DNA of 64,000 nucleotides from Eubacterium sp. 1001713B170207_170306_E7 (GTDB lineage: Bacteria; Bacillota; Clostridia; Eubacteriales; Eubacteriaceae). The stretch's first letter is position 1, and each line of letters begins with the position of its first letter. The notes under the pieces are model-generated. The model was given only the letters and a program-made list of their open reading frames with translations, did not search any database and was not told the origin of the DNA. The stretch is taken from NCBI RefSeq assembly GCF_015547515.1, contig NZ_JADMVE010000001.1, positions 806,406-870,405 on the forward strand, in the 5' to 3' direction. Both the position numbers and the translations under genes were made by a program. Positions 15,651 through 23,978 of the stretch are shown one piece after another.

Positions 15651-17708
15651 ATGCATCGTGTAAAAAAGTATCTGCCTTTTATTATTGGCGGCGTTGTGTT
15701 GTTGGTGGTGGCGATTGGCCTGTTTGTCTGGTATAATTGGCAGACGCCGGAAAAGGTATTGAACCGTTATATCCAATATGTCAATGAGGGCCGGTACGAG
15801 GATATGTATGAGCTGCTGTCTGAAAAAGCCAAGGGCTATACTGACCGGCAGGCCTTCCTTGACCAGAATAAAAACATTTATGAGGGCATCGAGGCAAGCA
15901 ATGTTAAGATCAGCAATATCATAAAAAGCGACGAGAGCACAGACAACTATACCTACCTCGAATATGACTATGAAATGGATACGGTTGCAGGCCATTATAG
16001 GGGAGGTACCAGTGCGCGTATTACAAAAAAACCAAACGGCTGGGCCATCGACTGGAATGAGGGCATGATTATTCCCAGCCTTTCAAAGGGACAGACCGTA
16101 TCGGTGGTGCCGGTCACGGCGGAACGCGGCAGCATTTATGACCGCAACGGCAATCTGCTGGCAGGAAAGGGGCAGGTTCTGGAGATCGGCATTGTCCCGG
16201 AAAAACTGAGCGCTGAAACAAAAGACGCTGATCTCCAGTCCATGGCGGCTCTGCTTGGCATGAAAACAGAGGCTATCCAGTCAAAGCTTTCCCAAAGCTG
16301 GGTGACCGATGATGTGCGTGTGCCCATGGCCAACATCAACATGGCGGACACCGCTCTTGAAGCGCAGCTCCTGGCTATCCCGGGTGTGTACACGGATACG
16401 GCCGAGGTACGGACCTACCCCTACGGCGAAAAAGCCTCTCAGCTGACCGGCTACGTGCAGGGGATATCGGCTGAGGAGCTGGAGACCCGCGGCGATGAGG
16501 GCTACACGGAGAGCTCTGTCATTGGCAAATCCGGCTTGGAGGCCGCCTATGAAAGCCGGCTCCGGGGAAAGGACGGCTGTAAGATTCAGGTTGACAAGGG
16601 TGGCTTTGACAATTATCAGGATGAGGCGGGAAACTGGACTCAAAAGCCGAGAATCTGGACGCTTGTCGAGGACAAGGCTGAAAAGGGAGAGGATGTCACG
16701 GTGACCATTGACGCCTCGCTCCAGACCCGGCTTTACGACCAATTCGCCTCTGATAAGAGCAGCTCAGTAGCCATAAACCCCAAAACCGGCGAGGTGCTGG
16801 CCCTTGTCAGTACGCCCTCCTTTGACGCCAATGCCTTTATCAGCGGCTTCTCAGAGGAAGCGTGGAACGCGTTGAGTACAGACCCCTCAATGCCGCTTCA
16901 AAACCGGTTTGAAGCCGCCTATGCGCCGGGCTCATCCTTTAAGCCCCTCACCGCGGGTGTGGGCATGACAAGCGGAAACCTTGATCCCGCGGCGGATTTT
17001 GGCGCAAGCGGTACCAGCTGGCAGAAGGACGCCTCCTGGGGCGGTCTAATGATCACGACGCTCCAGGCCTATGACGGCCCGGCAAATCTTGAAAACGCCC
17101 TGGTTTACTCAGACAATATCTATTTTGCCAAGGCGGCGCTCCAGATGGGCGGCACGGCCTTTAAAGAGGGGCTGGAAAAATCCGGCTTTGGCAAGGTCCT
17201 CGATTTCCCGCTGGCCCTGTCCCCGTCCCAGGTTTCCAATTCCGGTGATTTCGCGAACGAGGGACAGCTGGCCCAGAGCGGCTACGGACAGGGCGAGGTT
17301 TTAGTCAATCCGGTACACATGGCCTCGGTCTACTCGGCCTTTGTCAATGAGGGCAGTATGATCAAGCCAGTGCTGGAATACAGTGGAACCCCGCAGTTCT
17401 GGTATAGGGACGTGTTTTCCAGTGCGGCGGCCGATACTATCCGCAATGACCTGATCCAGGTGGTTGAAAACCCGGCCGGCACTGCTCACGAAGCGTATAT
17501 CGACGGCGTGACCCTGGCGGGTAAAACAGGGACGGCAGAAATCAAAGCCTCCCAGGACGATACAGGCGGCACTGAAATCGGCTGGTTTAACGCTTTTACC
17601 GCCGACCCGGACAGCCCGGATCCGCTGCTGGTCGTCAGCATGGTAGAGGACGTCAAGGACCGCGGCGGCAGCCATTACCTGGTGCCAAAGGTGCGAAGCG
17701 TATTCTGA
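15651..17708 (+). CDS. Class B penicillin-binding protein with MecA-type N-terminal domain
   Basis: 685 residues from ATG 15651 behind GAGGAGG. A membrane anchor (about 8-28) is followed by an NTF2-like MecA_N domain (about 32-145), a PBP dimerisation domain (about 155-320) and a transpeptidase domain (about 350-680). Active-site motifs are SSFK with Ser428, SDN near 488 and KTG near 625. It crosslinks peptidoglycan outside the membrane. The MecA-like N-terminus is shared with low-affinity PBPs such as PBP2a and PBP5, so reduced beta-lactam sensitivity is possible. Monocistronic, with a strong terminator. Confidence 0.92.
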   Translation: MHRVKKYLPFIIGGVVLLVVAIGLFVWYNWQTPEKVLNRYIQYVNEGRYEDMYELLSEKAKGYTDRQAFLDQNKNIYEGIEASNVKISNIIKSDESTDNYTYLEYDYEMDTVAGHYRGGTSARITKKPNGWAIDWNEGMIIPSLSKGQTVSVVPVTAERGSIYDRNGNLLAGKGQVLEIGIVPEKLSAETKDADLQSMAALLGMKTEAIQSKLSQSWVTDDVRVPMANINMADTALEAQLLAIPGVYTDTAEVRTYPYGEKASQLTGYVQGISAEELETRGDEGYTESSVIGKSGLEAAYESRLRGKDGCKIQVDKGGFDNYQDEAGNWTQKPRIWTLVEDKAEKGEDVTVTIDASLQTRLYDQFASDKSSSVAINPKTGEVLALVSTPSFDANAFISGFSEEAWNALSTDPSMPLQNRFEAAYAPGSSFKPLTAGVGMTSGNLDPAADFGASGTSWQKDASWGGLMITTLQAYDGPANLENALVYSDNIYFAKAALQMGGTAFKEGLEKSGFGKVLDFPLALSPSQVSNSGDFANEGQLAQSGYGQGEVLVNPVHMASVYSAFVNEGSMIKPVLEYSGTPQFWYRDVFSSAAADTIRNDLIQVVENPAGTAHEAYIDGVTLAGKTGTAEIKASQDDTGGTEIGWFNAFTADPDSPDPLLVVSMVEDVKDRGGSHYLVPKVRSVF

Positions 17709-17714
17709 GCTGTC

Positions 17715-17759
17715 AAAAAGCCGGACAAGCAGGGGTGTATCCTGTTTGTCCGGCTTTTT
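17715..17759 (+). terminator. Strong terminator after the PBP gene
   Basis: AAAAAGCCGGACAAGCAGG pairs with CCTGTTTGTCCGGCTTTTT (one mismatch) around GGTGTAT. Confidence 0.92.
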
Positions 17760-17810
17760 AAAAAGGCTCCGTTGAACCCTGACAGCTACTTTTTGGGCTC
17801 AAACCGGGCT

Positions 17811-17847
17811 GGCAGCACAGCACAATTTTGCGCTGTGCCTTGTTTTT
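17811..17847 (+). repeat. Dispersed palindrome copy 4
   Basis: CACAGC and GCTGTG around ACAATTTTGC, extended by GGCA/GCC outside, followed by TTGTTTTT. It lies between the PBP terminator and the next gene, an unusual place because nothing needs terminating there. Confidence 0.85.
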
Positions 17848-17927
17848 ATGCTATACTTAGCTTAGACAAAAACGGATTAAGCTGGCAGATTTTGAGGTTC
17901 AGTCGTTGTGGGAAGGCAGGAGAGGAA

Positions 17928-18716
17928 ATGATTAAAAAAGCAGGAATTGATAATGGCCGCGGCTTTGACTGGGGGCGCACCTCGGAGGATTACGCGAGAT
18001 ACCGGGATATCTATCCCCAGGCGTTTTACCAGAAGCTTCTGGATATGGGCGCGTGCACCGCGGGCCAGAAGGTGCTGGATATGGGTACGGGCACGGGTGT
18101 GCTGCCCCGCCATTTATACCCCTGCGGCGCGGATTTTACAGGCGTTGATATTTCAGAAAACCAGATCCGGCAGGCCATCCTTCTGGCTGAGGAGCAGAAA
18201 GCAAAGATTGACTTTTTATGCGTACCCGCCGAGGAGATGGCGTTCCCGGACAGCAGCTTTGACGTGATAACCGCGTGCCAGTGCTTTACCTATTTGGACC
18301 ATGAAGCCCTTGCACCCAGGCTTTCTGCCATACTCCGGCCCCAGGGGCGGCTGATCATTCTGTACATGGCGTGGCTCCCCTTTGAGGATGCCGTCGCCGG
18401 GCAGAGCGAGGCCCTTGTGCTTAAGTACAATCCTGACTGGACCGGGCGCCGGGAGGAAAGGCATTTAATCGGCGTGCCCGGGGCCTATAACGAGTACTTC
18501 ACCCTTGAGCACCAGGAGGTTTTTGATCTGAAGGTTCCCTTTACCCGAGAGAGCTGGAACGGCCGGATAAAAGCCTGCCGGGGCATTGAGGCGTCACTGT
18601 CCGAAGAAGAGACGGCCGCCTTCGACAAAGAGCACCGTGAGCTTTTGGATAGGATTGCGCCGCAGCGATTTGAGGTTTTACACTACGCCGCGGTAACCGT
18701 ATTAAAAAAACGATAA
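17928..18716 (+). CDS. Class I SAM-dependent methyltransferase
   Basis: 262 residues. ATG 17928 with AGGAGAGGAA is chosen; an upstream in-frame ATG would span the palindrome at 17811 and is unlikely. Motif I KVLDMGTGTGVLP (about 50-62), an acidic post-motif (FTGVDIS), and motif IV-like DVITACQCFTYLD are typical of UbiE/SAM-dependent small-molecule methyltransferases. The substrate is unknown. The cupin gene follows 10 bp downstream, so these two probably form an operon with the EamA and MerR genes. Confidence 0.88.
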   Translation: MIKKAGIDNGRGFDWGRTSEDYARYRDIYPQAFYQKLLDMGACTAGQKVLDMGTGTGVLPRHLYPCGADFTGVDISENQIRQAILLAEEQKAKIDFLCVPAEEMAFPDSSFDVITACQCFTYLDHEALAPRLSAILRPQGRLIILYMAWLPFEDAVAGQSEALVLKYNPDWTGRREERHLIGVPGAYNEYFTLEHQEVFDLKVPFTRESWNGRIKACRGIEASLSEEETAAFDKEHRELLDRIAPQRFEVLHYAAVTVLKKR

Positions 18717-18726
18717 GGATGCGTGA

Positions 18727-19062
18727 TTGAATATGTTAATTCGATTTGATGAAATGAAGGAAGTAACGATTCCACATTTAAATGACGGCGCGGGCTCGGT
18801 GTCCGCGAAAATGTATATGGAGCCCTCCAACAAGATGATGATCAGCCGCCTGCCCGTTGGCGTCTCCATTGGGATGCACGCCCACACGACAAGCAGCGAG
18901 GTCAATTATGTGCTCAGCGGCACCGGCATGGCTGTCTGTGACGGAGACGAGGAAGTGCTGGAGCCCGGCTGCTGCCAGTACTGTCCTAAGGGCTCATCTC
19001 ACAGCATCATCAATACCGGAAATGAGGACTTGGTTTTGTTTACTGTGGTGCCGGAGCAGTAG
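18727..19062 (+). CDS. Cupin domain protein
   Basis: 111 residues. The start is TTG 18727 (AAGGA 7 bp upstream) or ATG 18733. The double-stranded beta-helix shows the two cupin motifs: GVSIGMHAHTTSSEVNYVLSG (about 42-62, metal His residues and Glu) and the second motif PKGSSHSIINTGNED (about 86-100). Small cupins bind metals and may be isomerases, dioxygenases or sensors. The function is unknown. It sits in a methyltransferase-cupin-EamA-MerR run. Confidence 0.85.
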   Translation: MNMLIRFDEMKEVTIPHLNDGAGSVSAKMYMEPSNKMMISRLPVGVSIGMHAHTTSSEVNYVLSGTGMAVCDGDEEVLEPGCCQYCPKGSSHSIINTGNEDLVLFTVVPEQ

Positions 19063-19086
19063 GAAAGAGGAATTGGCAGTAAAACT

Positions 19087-19992
19087 GTGGAAAAAAAGAA
19101 AATCATCAAGGGCAGCCTGTGTGCCATTGTCTGTGAGGCGCTCTTTGGACTGAGCTATTTATTCACTAAGCAGGCAACCGCCTCGGCCAGTCCGCTGACG
19201 CTGCTCAGCTGGCGGTTTATCACTGCTTTTCTGGTCATGAACCTGTGTGTAGCAGCCGGGGTGGTCCGGGTTCATTTGAAGGGCAAGGGGCTGTGGCCTT
19301 TATTTTTGATCGCTGTTTTTCAGCCGGTCATCTATTTCGTGGGTGAGACGGCAGGTATCCGCCTGACGACCGCTTCGGAGAGCGGTGCGTTCCTCTCCAT
19401 CATTCCGGTAGTGACCTTGATGGCCGGGGCACTGATTTTAAAGGAAAAACCCACAAAGCTGCAGGTAACAGGGGTGTGCGTCACCATGGCCGGTGTGTTG
19501 GCCTGTGTTTTATCCAAGGGGATGGAGGCCTCCTTTAATCCGATGGGGTATCTCATGCTGTTAGTGGCCGTGGTTTCCTACAGCCTGTACGCTGTTTTTT
19601 CCCAAAAGGCGGTTTCCTTTTCCAGCGCGGAAAAAACCTATGTGATGATCGCCTTTGGCGCCTTTGCCTTCACGGCCGCCGCTCTGATACAGAGTTTCCA
19701 GACCTCGGCGGTCATGGAACTTTTAACGGCGCCTTTTACTAACCGCGGTTTTCTTACCGCAGTTTTATACCAGGGCATCGGCTGTTCGATCCTGGCCTTT
19801 TTACTTAACAATCTGGCCATCGCTACCATCGGCACCAACCGGTCGGCCTCTTTTGTAGGAATATCCACGGTGGTCTCCATTCTGGCTGGCGTGGTTTTCC
19901 TGAGGGAAAGCTTTTCCGCGCTTCAGGTGCTTGGAACCTTGTTTGTCATCGGCGGCGTTTATCTGGCTAATCTGAAAGGGAACGGTTATTAA
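19087..19992 (+). CDS. EamA/DMT family transporter
   Basis: 301 residues from GTG 19087 with about ten membrane helices arranged as two EamA repeats (about 8-138 and 155-295). The N-terminal motif SLCAIVCEALFGLSYLFTK and the GTLFVIGGVYLA end are typical of the drug/metabolite transporter family, which exports amino acids and other small metabolites. The MerR gene starts 2 bp after its stop, so the two are cotranscribed. The substrate is unknown. The ribosome site is weak. Confidence 0.87.
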   Translation: MEKKKIIKGSLCAIVCEALFGLSYLFTKQATASASPLTLLSWRFITAFLVMNLCVAAGVVRVHLKGKGLWPLFLIAVFQPVIYFVGETAGIRLTTASESGAFLSIIPVVTLMAGALILKEKPTKLQVTGVCVTMAGVLACVLSKGMEASFNPMGYLMLLVAVVSYSLYAVFSQKAVSFSSAEKTYVMIAFGAFAFTAAALIQSFQTSAVMELLTAPFTNRGFLTAVLYQGIGCSILAFLLNNLAIATIGTNRSASFVGISTVVSILAGVVFLRESFSALQVLGTLFVIGGVYLANLKGNGY

Positions 19993-19993
19993 A

Positions 19994-20803
19994 ATGAAAG
20001 AACTGAAAATAAACGAGGTGGCCAGCATGCTGCGCCTCTCAGCGGATTCGATCCGGTTTTATGAAAAGAAGGGCATCATTCACCCTGAGCGGCAATCAGA
20101 CAACCATTACCGCAAGTATTCCATGGATGATATCCGCACCCTGTATGACAGCCGTATTTTCCTGAATATGGGCTTTACCCTGGCAGAGATTGTGGAAATA
20201 TTCTCGGATTATTCTGAGGAGGACATCTGCCGCCATCTGCGGGAGAAGCGTAAAGTGATCACCGAGGAGCGGCGGCGGGAGGAGATGGCTTTATACAAAA
20301 TTGACAGGCTGCTGGAGGCGGCGGAGCTGCGCAGACAGCGCGCGGGACGCTTTACCATCGGGCTTACCCCGGAGCTTTACCTGTGCGCCTATGCCGACGG
20401 TGGCGAGCTGGTGCGCGGCAATATCGAGAGCCCTTATTTTACCCAGGTCATGGATAACCACAATCTTTTTGACTGCGCGGTGGTCATACCGGAAAGGCAG
20501 AGCGCTGAGCCCATCGAAAATCAGAGCCGCTTTGGGTTCACCATCAACGCGGCGCTGGCAGCGCGTTACGGGATTGACCTTGGGCCCATCGCCGAAAAGC
20601 GGCCGCCGGTCATGGCTGTCCATACGGTGCTGGAGACTTCAGGGGTTATCAATGCCCAGGGGCTTGTGCCTGTCTACGCGTGGATGAAAGCGCACTGTTT
20701 TGAGCCGGCCGGCGATATTCTGGGACGGATGGCCATGGTGCGCCATGAAAAGGGACAGGAGCAGCGTGTTTACGAGCTGTGGGTGCCCGTTCGGGAGGAT
20801 TAA
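19994..20803 (+). CDS. MerR family regulator with effector-binding domain
   Basis: 269 residues from ATG 19994, next to the EamA stop. The N-terminal winged helix (ELKINEVASMLRLSADSIRFYEKKG) is a standard MerR domain, followed by a coiled coil (about 80-115) and a GyrI-like effector domain (about 120-265), as in BmrR-type multidrug sensors. A palindrome starts 3 bp after its stop and a related dyad lies in the 19-bp-spaced promoter of the next gene. The enoate reductase-like gene is thus its likely target. Confidence 0.9.
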   Translation: MKELKINEVASMLRLSADSIRFYEKKGIIHPERQSDNHYRKYSMDDIRTLYDSRIFLNMGFTLAEIVEIFSDYSEEDICRHLREKRKVITEERRREEMALYKIDRLLEAAELRRQRAGRFTIGLTPELYLCAYADGGELVRGNIESPYFTQVMDNHNLFDCAVVIPERQSAEPIENQSRFGFTINAALAARYGIDLGPIAEKRPPVMAVHTVLETSGVINAQGLVPVYAWMKAHCFEPAGDILGRMAMVRHEKGQEQRVYELWVPVRED

Positions 20804-20805
20804 GC

Positions 20806-20822
20806 CCTGGAACGGTTCCAGG
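20806..20822. promoter_or_regulatory. Perfect palindrome, possible MerR site
   Basis: CCTGGAACGGTTCCAGG is a perfect 17-bp palindrome (8-bp arms). It starts 3 bp after the MerR stop. The core CTGGAA-GG-TTCCA resembles the dyad in the next promoter (20915-20930). Confidence 0.5.
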
Positions 20823-20857
20823 ACAGTTCCGGTTAAAATTTGGATGTTATCATGATG

Positions 20858-20892
20858 AAAAGCGGGAAATCCTTGAGGTTTCCCGCTTTTTT
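20858..20892 (+). terminator. Terminator after the MerR gene
   Basis: AAAAGCGGGAAA pairs with TTTCCCGCTTTT around TCCTTGAGG, followed by T. Confidence 0.88.
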
Positions 20893-20909
20893 GCGCGAAA
20901 TCCCAGGGG

Positions 20910-20940
20910 TTGACTCTGGAAAGGCTCCATGCGTTAGAAT
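20910..20940 (+). promoter_or_regulatory. MerR-type promoter of the enoate reductase gene (19-bp spacer)
   Basis: TTGACT (20910-20915) and TAGAAT (20935-20940) are separated by 19 bp, the long spacer typical of MerR-activated promoters. The spacer carries the dyad TGGA-AAGGC-TCCA, matching the palindrome at 20806. Confidence 0.7.
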
Positions 20941-20971
20941 AAAAGCATGAAAGAACGAAAGAGGTATTAAA

Positions 20972-22915
20972 ATGAATGATTCTAAGCTTTTTGAAAGTGG
21001 GAAAATTGGAAATGTCACCATCAAGAACCGGATTGTTATGCCTGCTATGGAGGTGCTGGCCGCAGGCTTTAACGGAGAAATGACCGACGGGCTGATCCGC
21101 TATTATGAGGAGCGGGCAAAGGCAGGAGTTGGTCTTATTGTCACCGCCTACGCGAGCGTGGACGATGTTTTCAGCCAGTCCTTCGCCGGGGCGCAGCTCC
21201 GGGTTACCGACGCCCGGCATACCTCCGGTATGAGCAGGCTGGCGCGCACCCTGCACAAATACGATTGCCGGGTTCTGGTTCAGATTTATCAGGCCGGACG
21301 GCAGGCAGTGCCCACGGCGGTCACGGGCAAGCGTATGATCGCTCCAAGCCCCATCGGTTATTCGCTTCATGATCAGGTACCGGAGGAAATGACCAGAGAA
21401 GAGATAAAACGCTCGGTTGAGAAGTTTGTATTTTCCGCACGTATCCTTAAGGACGCCATGATCGACGGGGTTGAGATCCTGGCTGCCGGCGGCTACCTCA
21501 TCAACCAGTTTTTAAGCCCCTACAGCAATCAGCGGACCGACGAATATGGCGGCTCCTTTGAAAACCGGTTCCGCTTTTTGAGGGAAGTGGTTGAGGCCGT
21601 CAGGAGAGCGTGCGGCGCAGATTTTATAATCAGTGTGCGCTTCAGCGCCGATGAGTTTACAGAGGGTGGCTACGGTCTGGAGGAGGGGGTCCGGATCGCC
21701 AGGGCACTGGAAGAAATCGGGGTGGATTGTCTGAGTGTCAATAACGCCAACCAGGAAAGCCGCTATTATATTATCGAGCCCATTGGGTTTAAGCCTGGCT
21801 GGAAGTCCTATATCACCAAAGCCGTTAAGGACGCGGTAGCTGTCCCGGTCATTGCCACCAACGCCATTAAAATGCCTGAGGAGGCGGAGCGCTTCCTGGC
21901 AGAGGGGATCATGGATTACGCGGCTGTCGGGCGCGCTAATTTCGCCGATGCCCACTGGGCTCAAAAAGCGGCAAAAGGGCGCAGCAGCGACATCAAGCCC
22001 TGCATTGGGTGCCTGTACTGTCTGGACCAGACCGCGGCCTTCAGGCAGAGTACCTGTGCCGTCAACCCCGAGGCCGTCAGAGAGAATGAATTTCCAGAAC
22101 ACAGTGCGGATATGACGGGCCGGACCATTGCTGTCGTGGGCGCCGGACCGGCAGGCATGGAGGCCGCCATCCTAATGAAAAAACGCGGCGCAAGGGTCGT
22201 TGTCTTTGAAAAACAGGATCATGTGGGCGGCGCGTCGGAGCTGGGCTCCCGGACACCAGACAAGGAACCCCTGAAGCTGCTGGCCGGATATTACGCCGCC
22301 CAGGCAGAAAAGCTGGGCATTGACCTGCGCCTTGAAACCGAAGGAACGCCCGAAGCCATCCGGAGCCTTAATCCCTACGCCGTCTTTGTGGCCACCGGGG
22401 CCAGGCCTTTTATCCCAAAGGTTGACGGGCTGGAGACTGTGGCTTATAAAACCGTCGGGGAGGCTCTGGCGCCGGACTTTAAAATCAACGGCAAACGGGT
22501 GACCGTCATCGGCGGCGGCATGACCGGCTGTGAGGTCGCAGAGCATTTCGCGCGGATGGGCAATACGGTCACGCTGGTGGAAATGCAGGATAAGCTCGCC
22601 CCGGAAGTCTGCCGGGACAACCTGTTTACAGTGCTGAAAAACCTGAAAGCGCAAAACGCAGATATTCTTATGGAAACCCAGCTCCTCAAAGCCAGCCCCG
22701 GGTCGGTGGTCGTGAGAAACCTGCGGACCGGCGAAGAGCAGAGCATCGGCACAGACTGCCTGATCCTGTCTGTGGGCAACCGCCCGGATACCACCTTGTA
22801 CGATGTGCTCAGAAAAACGTTTGACAGAGTGATCCCATTGGGGGATACTGTTAAAGCAGGCCGGGTTCAGGCAGCCGTGCACAGCGGCTTTGAAAAAGCC
22901 TATGTTTTAGATTAA
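20972..22915 (+). CDS. NADH:flavin oxidoreductase/2,4-dienoyl-CoA reductase-type enoate reductase
   Basis: 647 residues from ATG 20972 behind AAAGAGG. An N-terminal FMN TIM barrel (old yellow enzyme family, about 1-340), a 4Fe-4S segment with CIGCLYCLDQTAAFRQSTC (about 347-365), and a C-terminal FAD/NAD(P) Rossmann part (GAGPAGMEAA near 390, GGGMTGCEVAEH near 513). It reduces C=C bonds of enoates or dienoyl thioesters using NAD(P)H in the cytoplasm. Full family length. The substrate is unknown. It probably shares an operon with the TIGR04076 gene 13 bp downstream, under MerR control. Confidence 0.92.
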   Translation: MNDSKLFESGKIGNVTIKNRIVMPAMEVLAAGFNGEMTDGLIRYYEERAKAGVGLIVTAYASVDDVFSQSFAGAQLRVTDARHTSGMSRLARTLHKYDCRVLVQIYQAGRQAVPTAVTGKRMIAPSPIGYSLHDQVPEEMTREEIKRSVEKFVFSARILKDAMIDGVEILAAGGYLINQFLSPYSNQRTDEYGGSFENRFRFLREVVEAVRRACGADFIISVRFSADEFTEGGYGLEEGVRIARALEEIGVDCLSVNNANQESRYYIIEPIGFKPGWKSYITKAVKDAVAVPVIATNAIKMPEEAERFLAEGIMDYAAVGRANFADAHWAQKAAKGRSSDIKPCIGCLYCLDQTAAFRQSTCAVNPEAVRENEFPEHSADMTGRTIAVVGAGPAGMEAAILMKKRGARVVVFEKQDHVGGASELGSRTPDKEPLKLLAGYYAAQAEKLGIDLRLETEGTPEAIRSLNPYAVFVATGARPFIPKVDGLETVAYKTVGEALAPDFKINGKRVTVIGGGMTGCEVAEHFARMGNTVTLVEMQDKLAPEVCRDNLFTVLKNLKAQNADILMETQLLKASPGSVVVRNLRTGEEQSIGTDCLILSVGNRPDTTLYDVLRKTFDRVIPLGDTVKAGRVQAAVHSGFEKAYVLD

Positions 22916-22928
22916 AGGAGGAAACACC

Positions 22929-23273
22929 ATGAAGAAAGTGAAAATTACCGTTCTCAGGACAATGTTAAACCAGGATCTGGCACAGGAATACGGTGTGGAT
23001 GGCCTCACCGCCTGTCCGATGCTCAAAGAAGGCCAGACCTTCTATGCCGATTACGCAAAGCCTGACGGGCTCTGCGACGAGGCCTGGAAAGCCATTTACC
23101 AGTACGTTTTTGCCCTGGCCCACGGCGCGGATAAGGAGCTGTTTTACTATGGCGACTGGATCAAAAAACCCGGCGTGGCCATCTGCAGCTGCAACGACGG
23201 GCTGCGTCCAGTGATTTTTAAGCTGGAAGCCACCGACGAGCAGGGGCAGATAAACTACACGCCCGTGCGGTAA
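22929..23273 (+). CDS. TIGR04076 family protein
   Basis: 114 residues from ATG 22929 behind AAAGGAGG. The features are KVKITVLRTMLNQDLAQEY near the start, a central Cys in TACPMLKEGQ, a GLCDEAWKAIYQYVFAL helix and a final CSCNDGLRPVIFKLE block (Cys near residues 94 and 96), characteristic of TIGR04076. No function is assigned. It is common beside oxidoreductases in anaerobes and here directly follows the enoate reductase gene, so a role with it is an inference. Confidence 0.8.
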   Translation: MKKVKITVLRTMLNQDLAQEYGVDGLTACPMLKEGQTFYADYAKPDGLCDEAWKAIYQYVFALAHGADKELFYYGDWIKKPGVAICSCNDGLRPVIFKLEATDEQGQINYTPVR

Positions 23274-23285
23274 AACGGCGGCACC

Positions 23286-23313
23286 AAAAGCAGGAGAAGC
23301 CTCCTGCTTTTTT
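23286..23313 (+). terminator. Terminator after the TIGR04076 gene
   Basis: AAAAGCAGGAG pairs with CTCCTGCTTTT around AAGC, then T-rich. Confidence 0.88.
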
Positions 23314-23341
23314 GTATTTCAATAAAAATAGGATTTGATTA

Positions 23342-23370
23342 TTGACAAGTATACTTGGCGGTGATACAAT
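23342..23370 (+). promoter_or_regulatory. Promoter with palindromic operator CAAGTATACTTG
   Basis: TTGACA (23342-23347) and TACAAT (23365-23370) are spaced 17 bp. CAAGTATACTTG (23346-23357) is a perfect 12-bp palindrome overlapping the -35 box, a suitable operator for the XRE protein encoded in this operon. Confidence 0.75.
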
Positions 23371-23413
23371 GATAATGCCAATAAAACTTGGCAAAAGTAA
23401 AGGAGTCACCATC

Positions 23414-23725
23414 ATGGATAAAGAAGAAATATTAGCCAGAAGCCGTCAGGAAAAAAAGGATGAGGGTATGACCGAGGCCGAAAACAGAGGACGCAGGATC
23501 GGGGTAGTGGCGTTCTCAGCTGTTTTCGTCTTTATCGTGCTGTTTAACCTGTTTAAGGGCCAGCCCAATTACGCGCCAATGGCCATGTTCTGGGCCTTTC
23601 TCTCAGCTGAGGCTTATCCTAAATACCGTTTTACAAAACAGAAGGCCTATCTTGTCACCACCATCGCGGGCGGGGTTGCGTCGCTGGCATCGCTCGCAAG
23701 CTTTGTACTGTCTGTATTGGGGTAA
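23414..23725 (+). CDS. DUF6442-type small membrane protein
   Basis: 103 residues. ATG 23414 follows AAAGGAG; the longer reading from further upstream would cover the promoter. A charged N-terminus (MDKEEILARSRQEKKDEGMTEAENRGRRIG) is followed by three hydrophobic segments (about 34-50, 57-70, 80-100). This fits DUF6442, which usually precedes a small XRE regulator gene, as here. Function unknown. Confidence 0.7.
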   Translation: MDKEEILARSRQEKKDEGMTEAENRGRRIGVVAFSAVFVFIVLFNLFKGQPNYAPMAMFWAFLSAEAYPKYRFTKQKAYLVTTIAGGVASLASLASFVLSVLG

Positions 23726-23731
23726 AGGGTT

Positions 23732-23938
23732 TTGAATGAGGAATTAATTTTAAAAAACCGCTTAAAGGAAATCCGAAAAGAAAAAAAGCTCTCCCAGTCC
23801 GCCCTGGCCCAGCTGGTCGGCGTCTCCCGCAACACCATCAGCTCCATCGAAACCGGCCAGTTTAACCCGACGGCAAAGCTGGCGTTGATTCTGTGCATCG
23901 CGCTGGATAAGAAATTTGAGGAGCTGTTTTATTTTTAG
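23732..23938 (+). CDS. Small XRE (Cro/CI-type) HTH regulator
   Basis: 68 residues, one HTH domain (LKEIRKEKKLSQSALAQLVGVSRNTISSIETGQ) ending in ALDKKFEELFYF. Compact YozG-like regulators of this form are frequent next to DUF6442 genes. The start is TTG 23732 with AAAGGG upstream; the spacing to the previous stop is 6 bp. It probably binds the palindrome at 23346 and represses its own operon. No effector is known. Confidence 0.85.
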   Translation: MNEELILKNRLKEIRKEKKLSQSALAQLVGVSRNTISSIETGQFNPTAKLALILCIALDKKFEELFYF

Positions 23939-23946
23939 AAATTAAA

Positions 23947-23974
23947 GAGCACGGCACATTTCTGCGCCGTGCTC
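23947..23974. repeat. Dispersed palindrome copy 5 between convergent genes
   Basis: GAGCACGGC and GCCGTGCTC around ACATTTCTGC. Placed between convergent genes (stops at 23938 and 23979), it may act in both directions. Confidence 0.85.
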
Positions 23975-23978
23975 TGCC

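Noticed and set aside
17772-17927. N-terminal extension of the methyltransferase open frame.
   Set aside because: It would be translated across palindrome copy 4 and has no ribosome site, whereas AGGAGAGGAA precedes ATG 17928.
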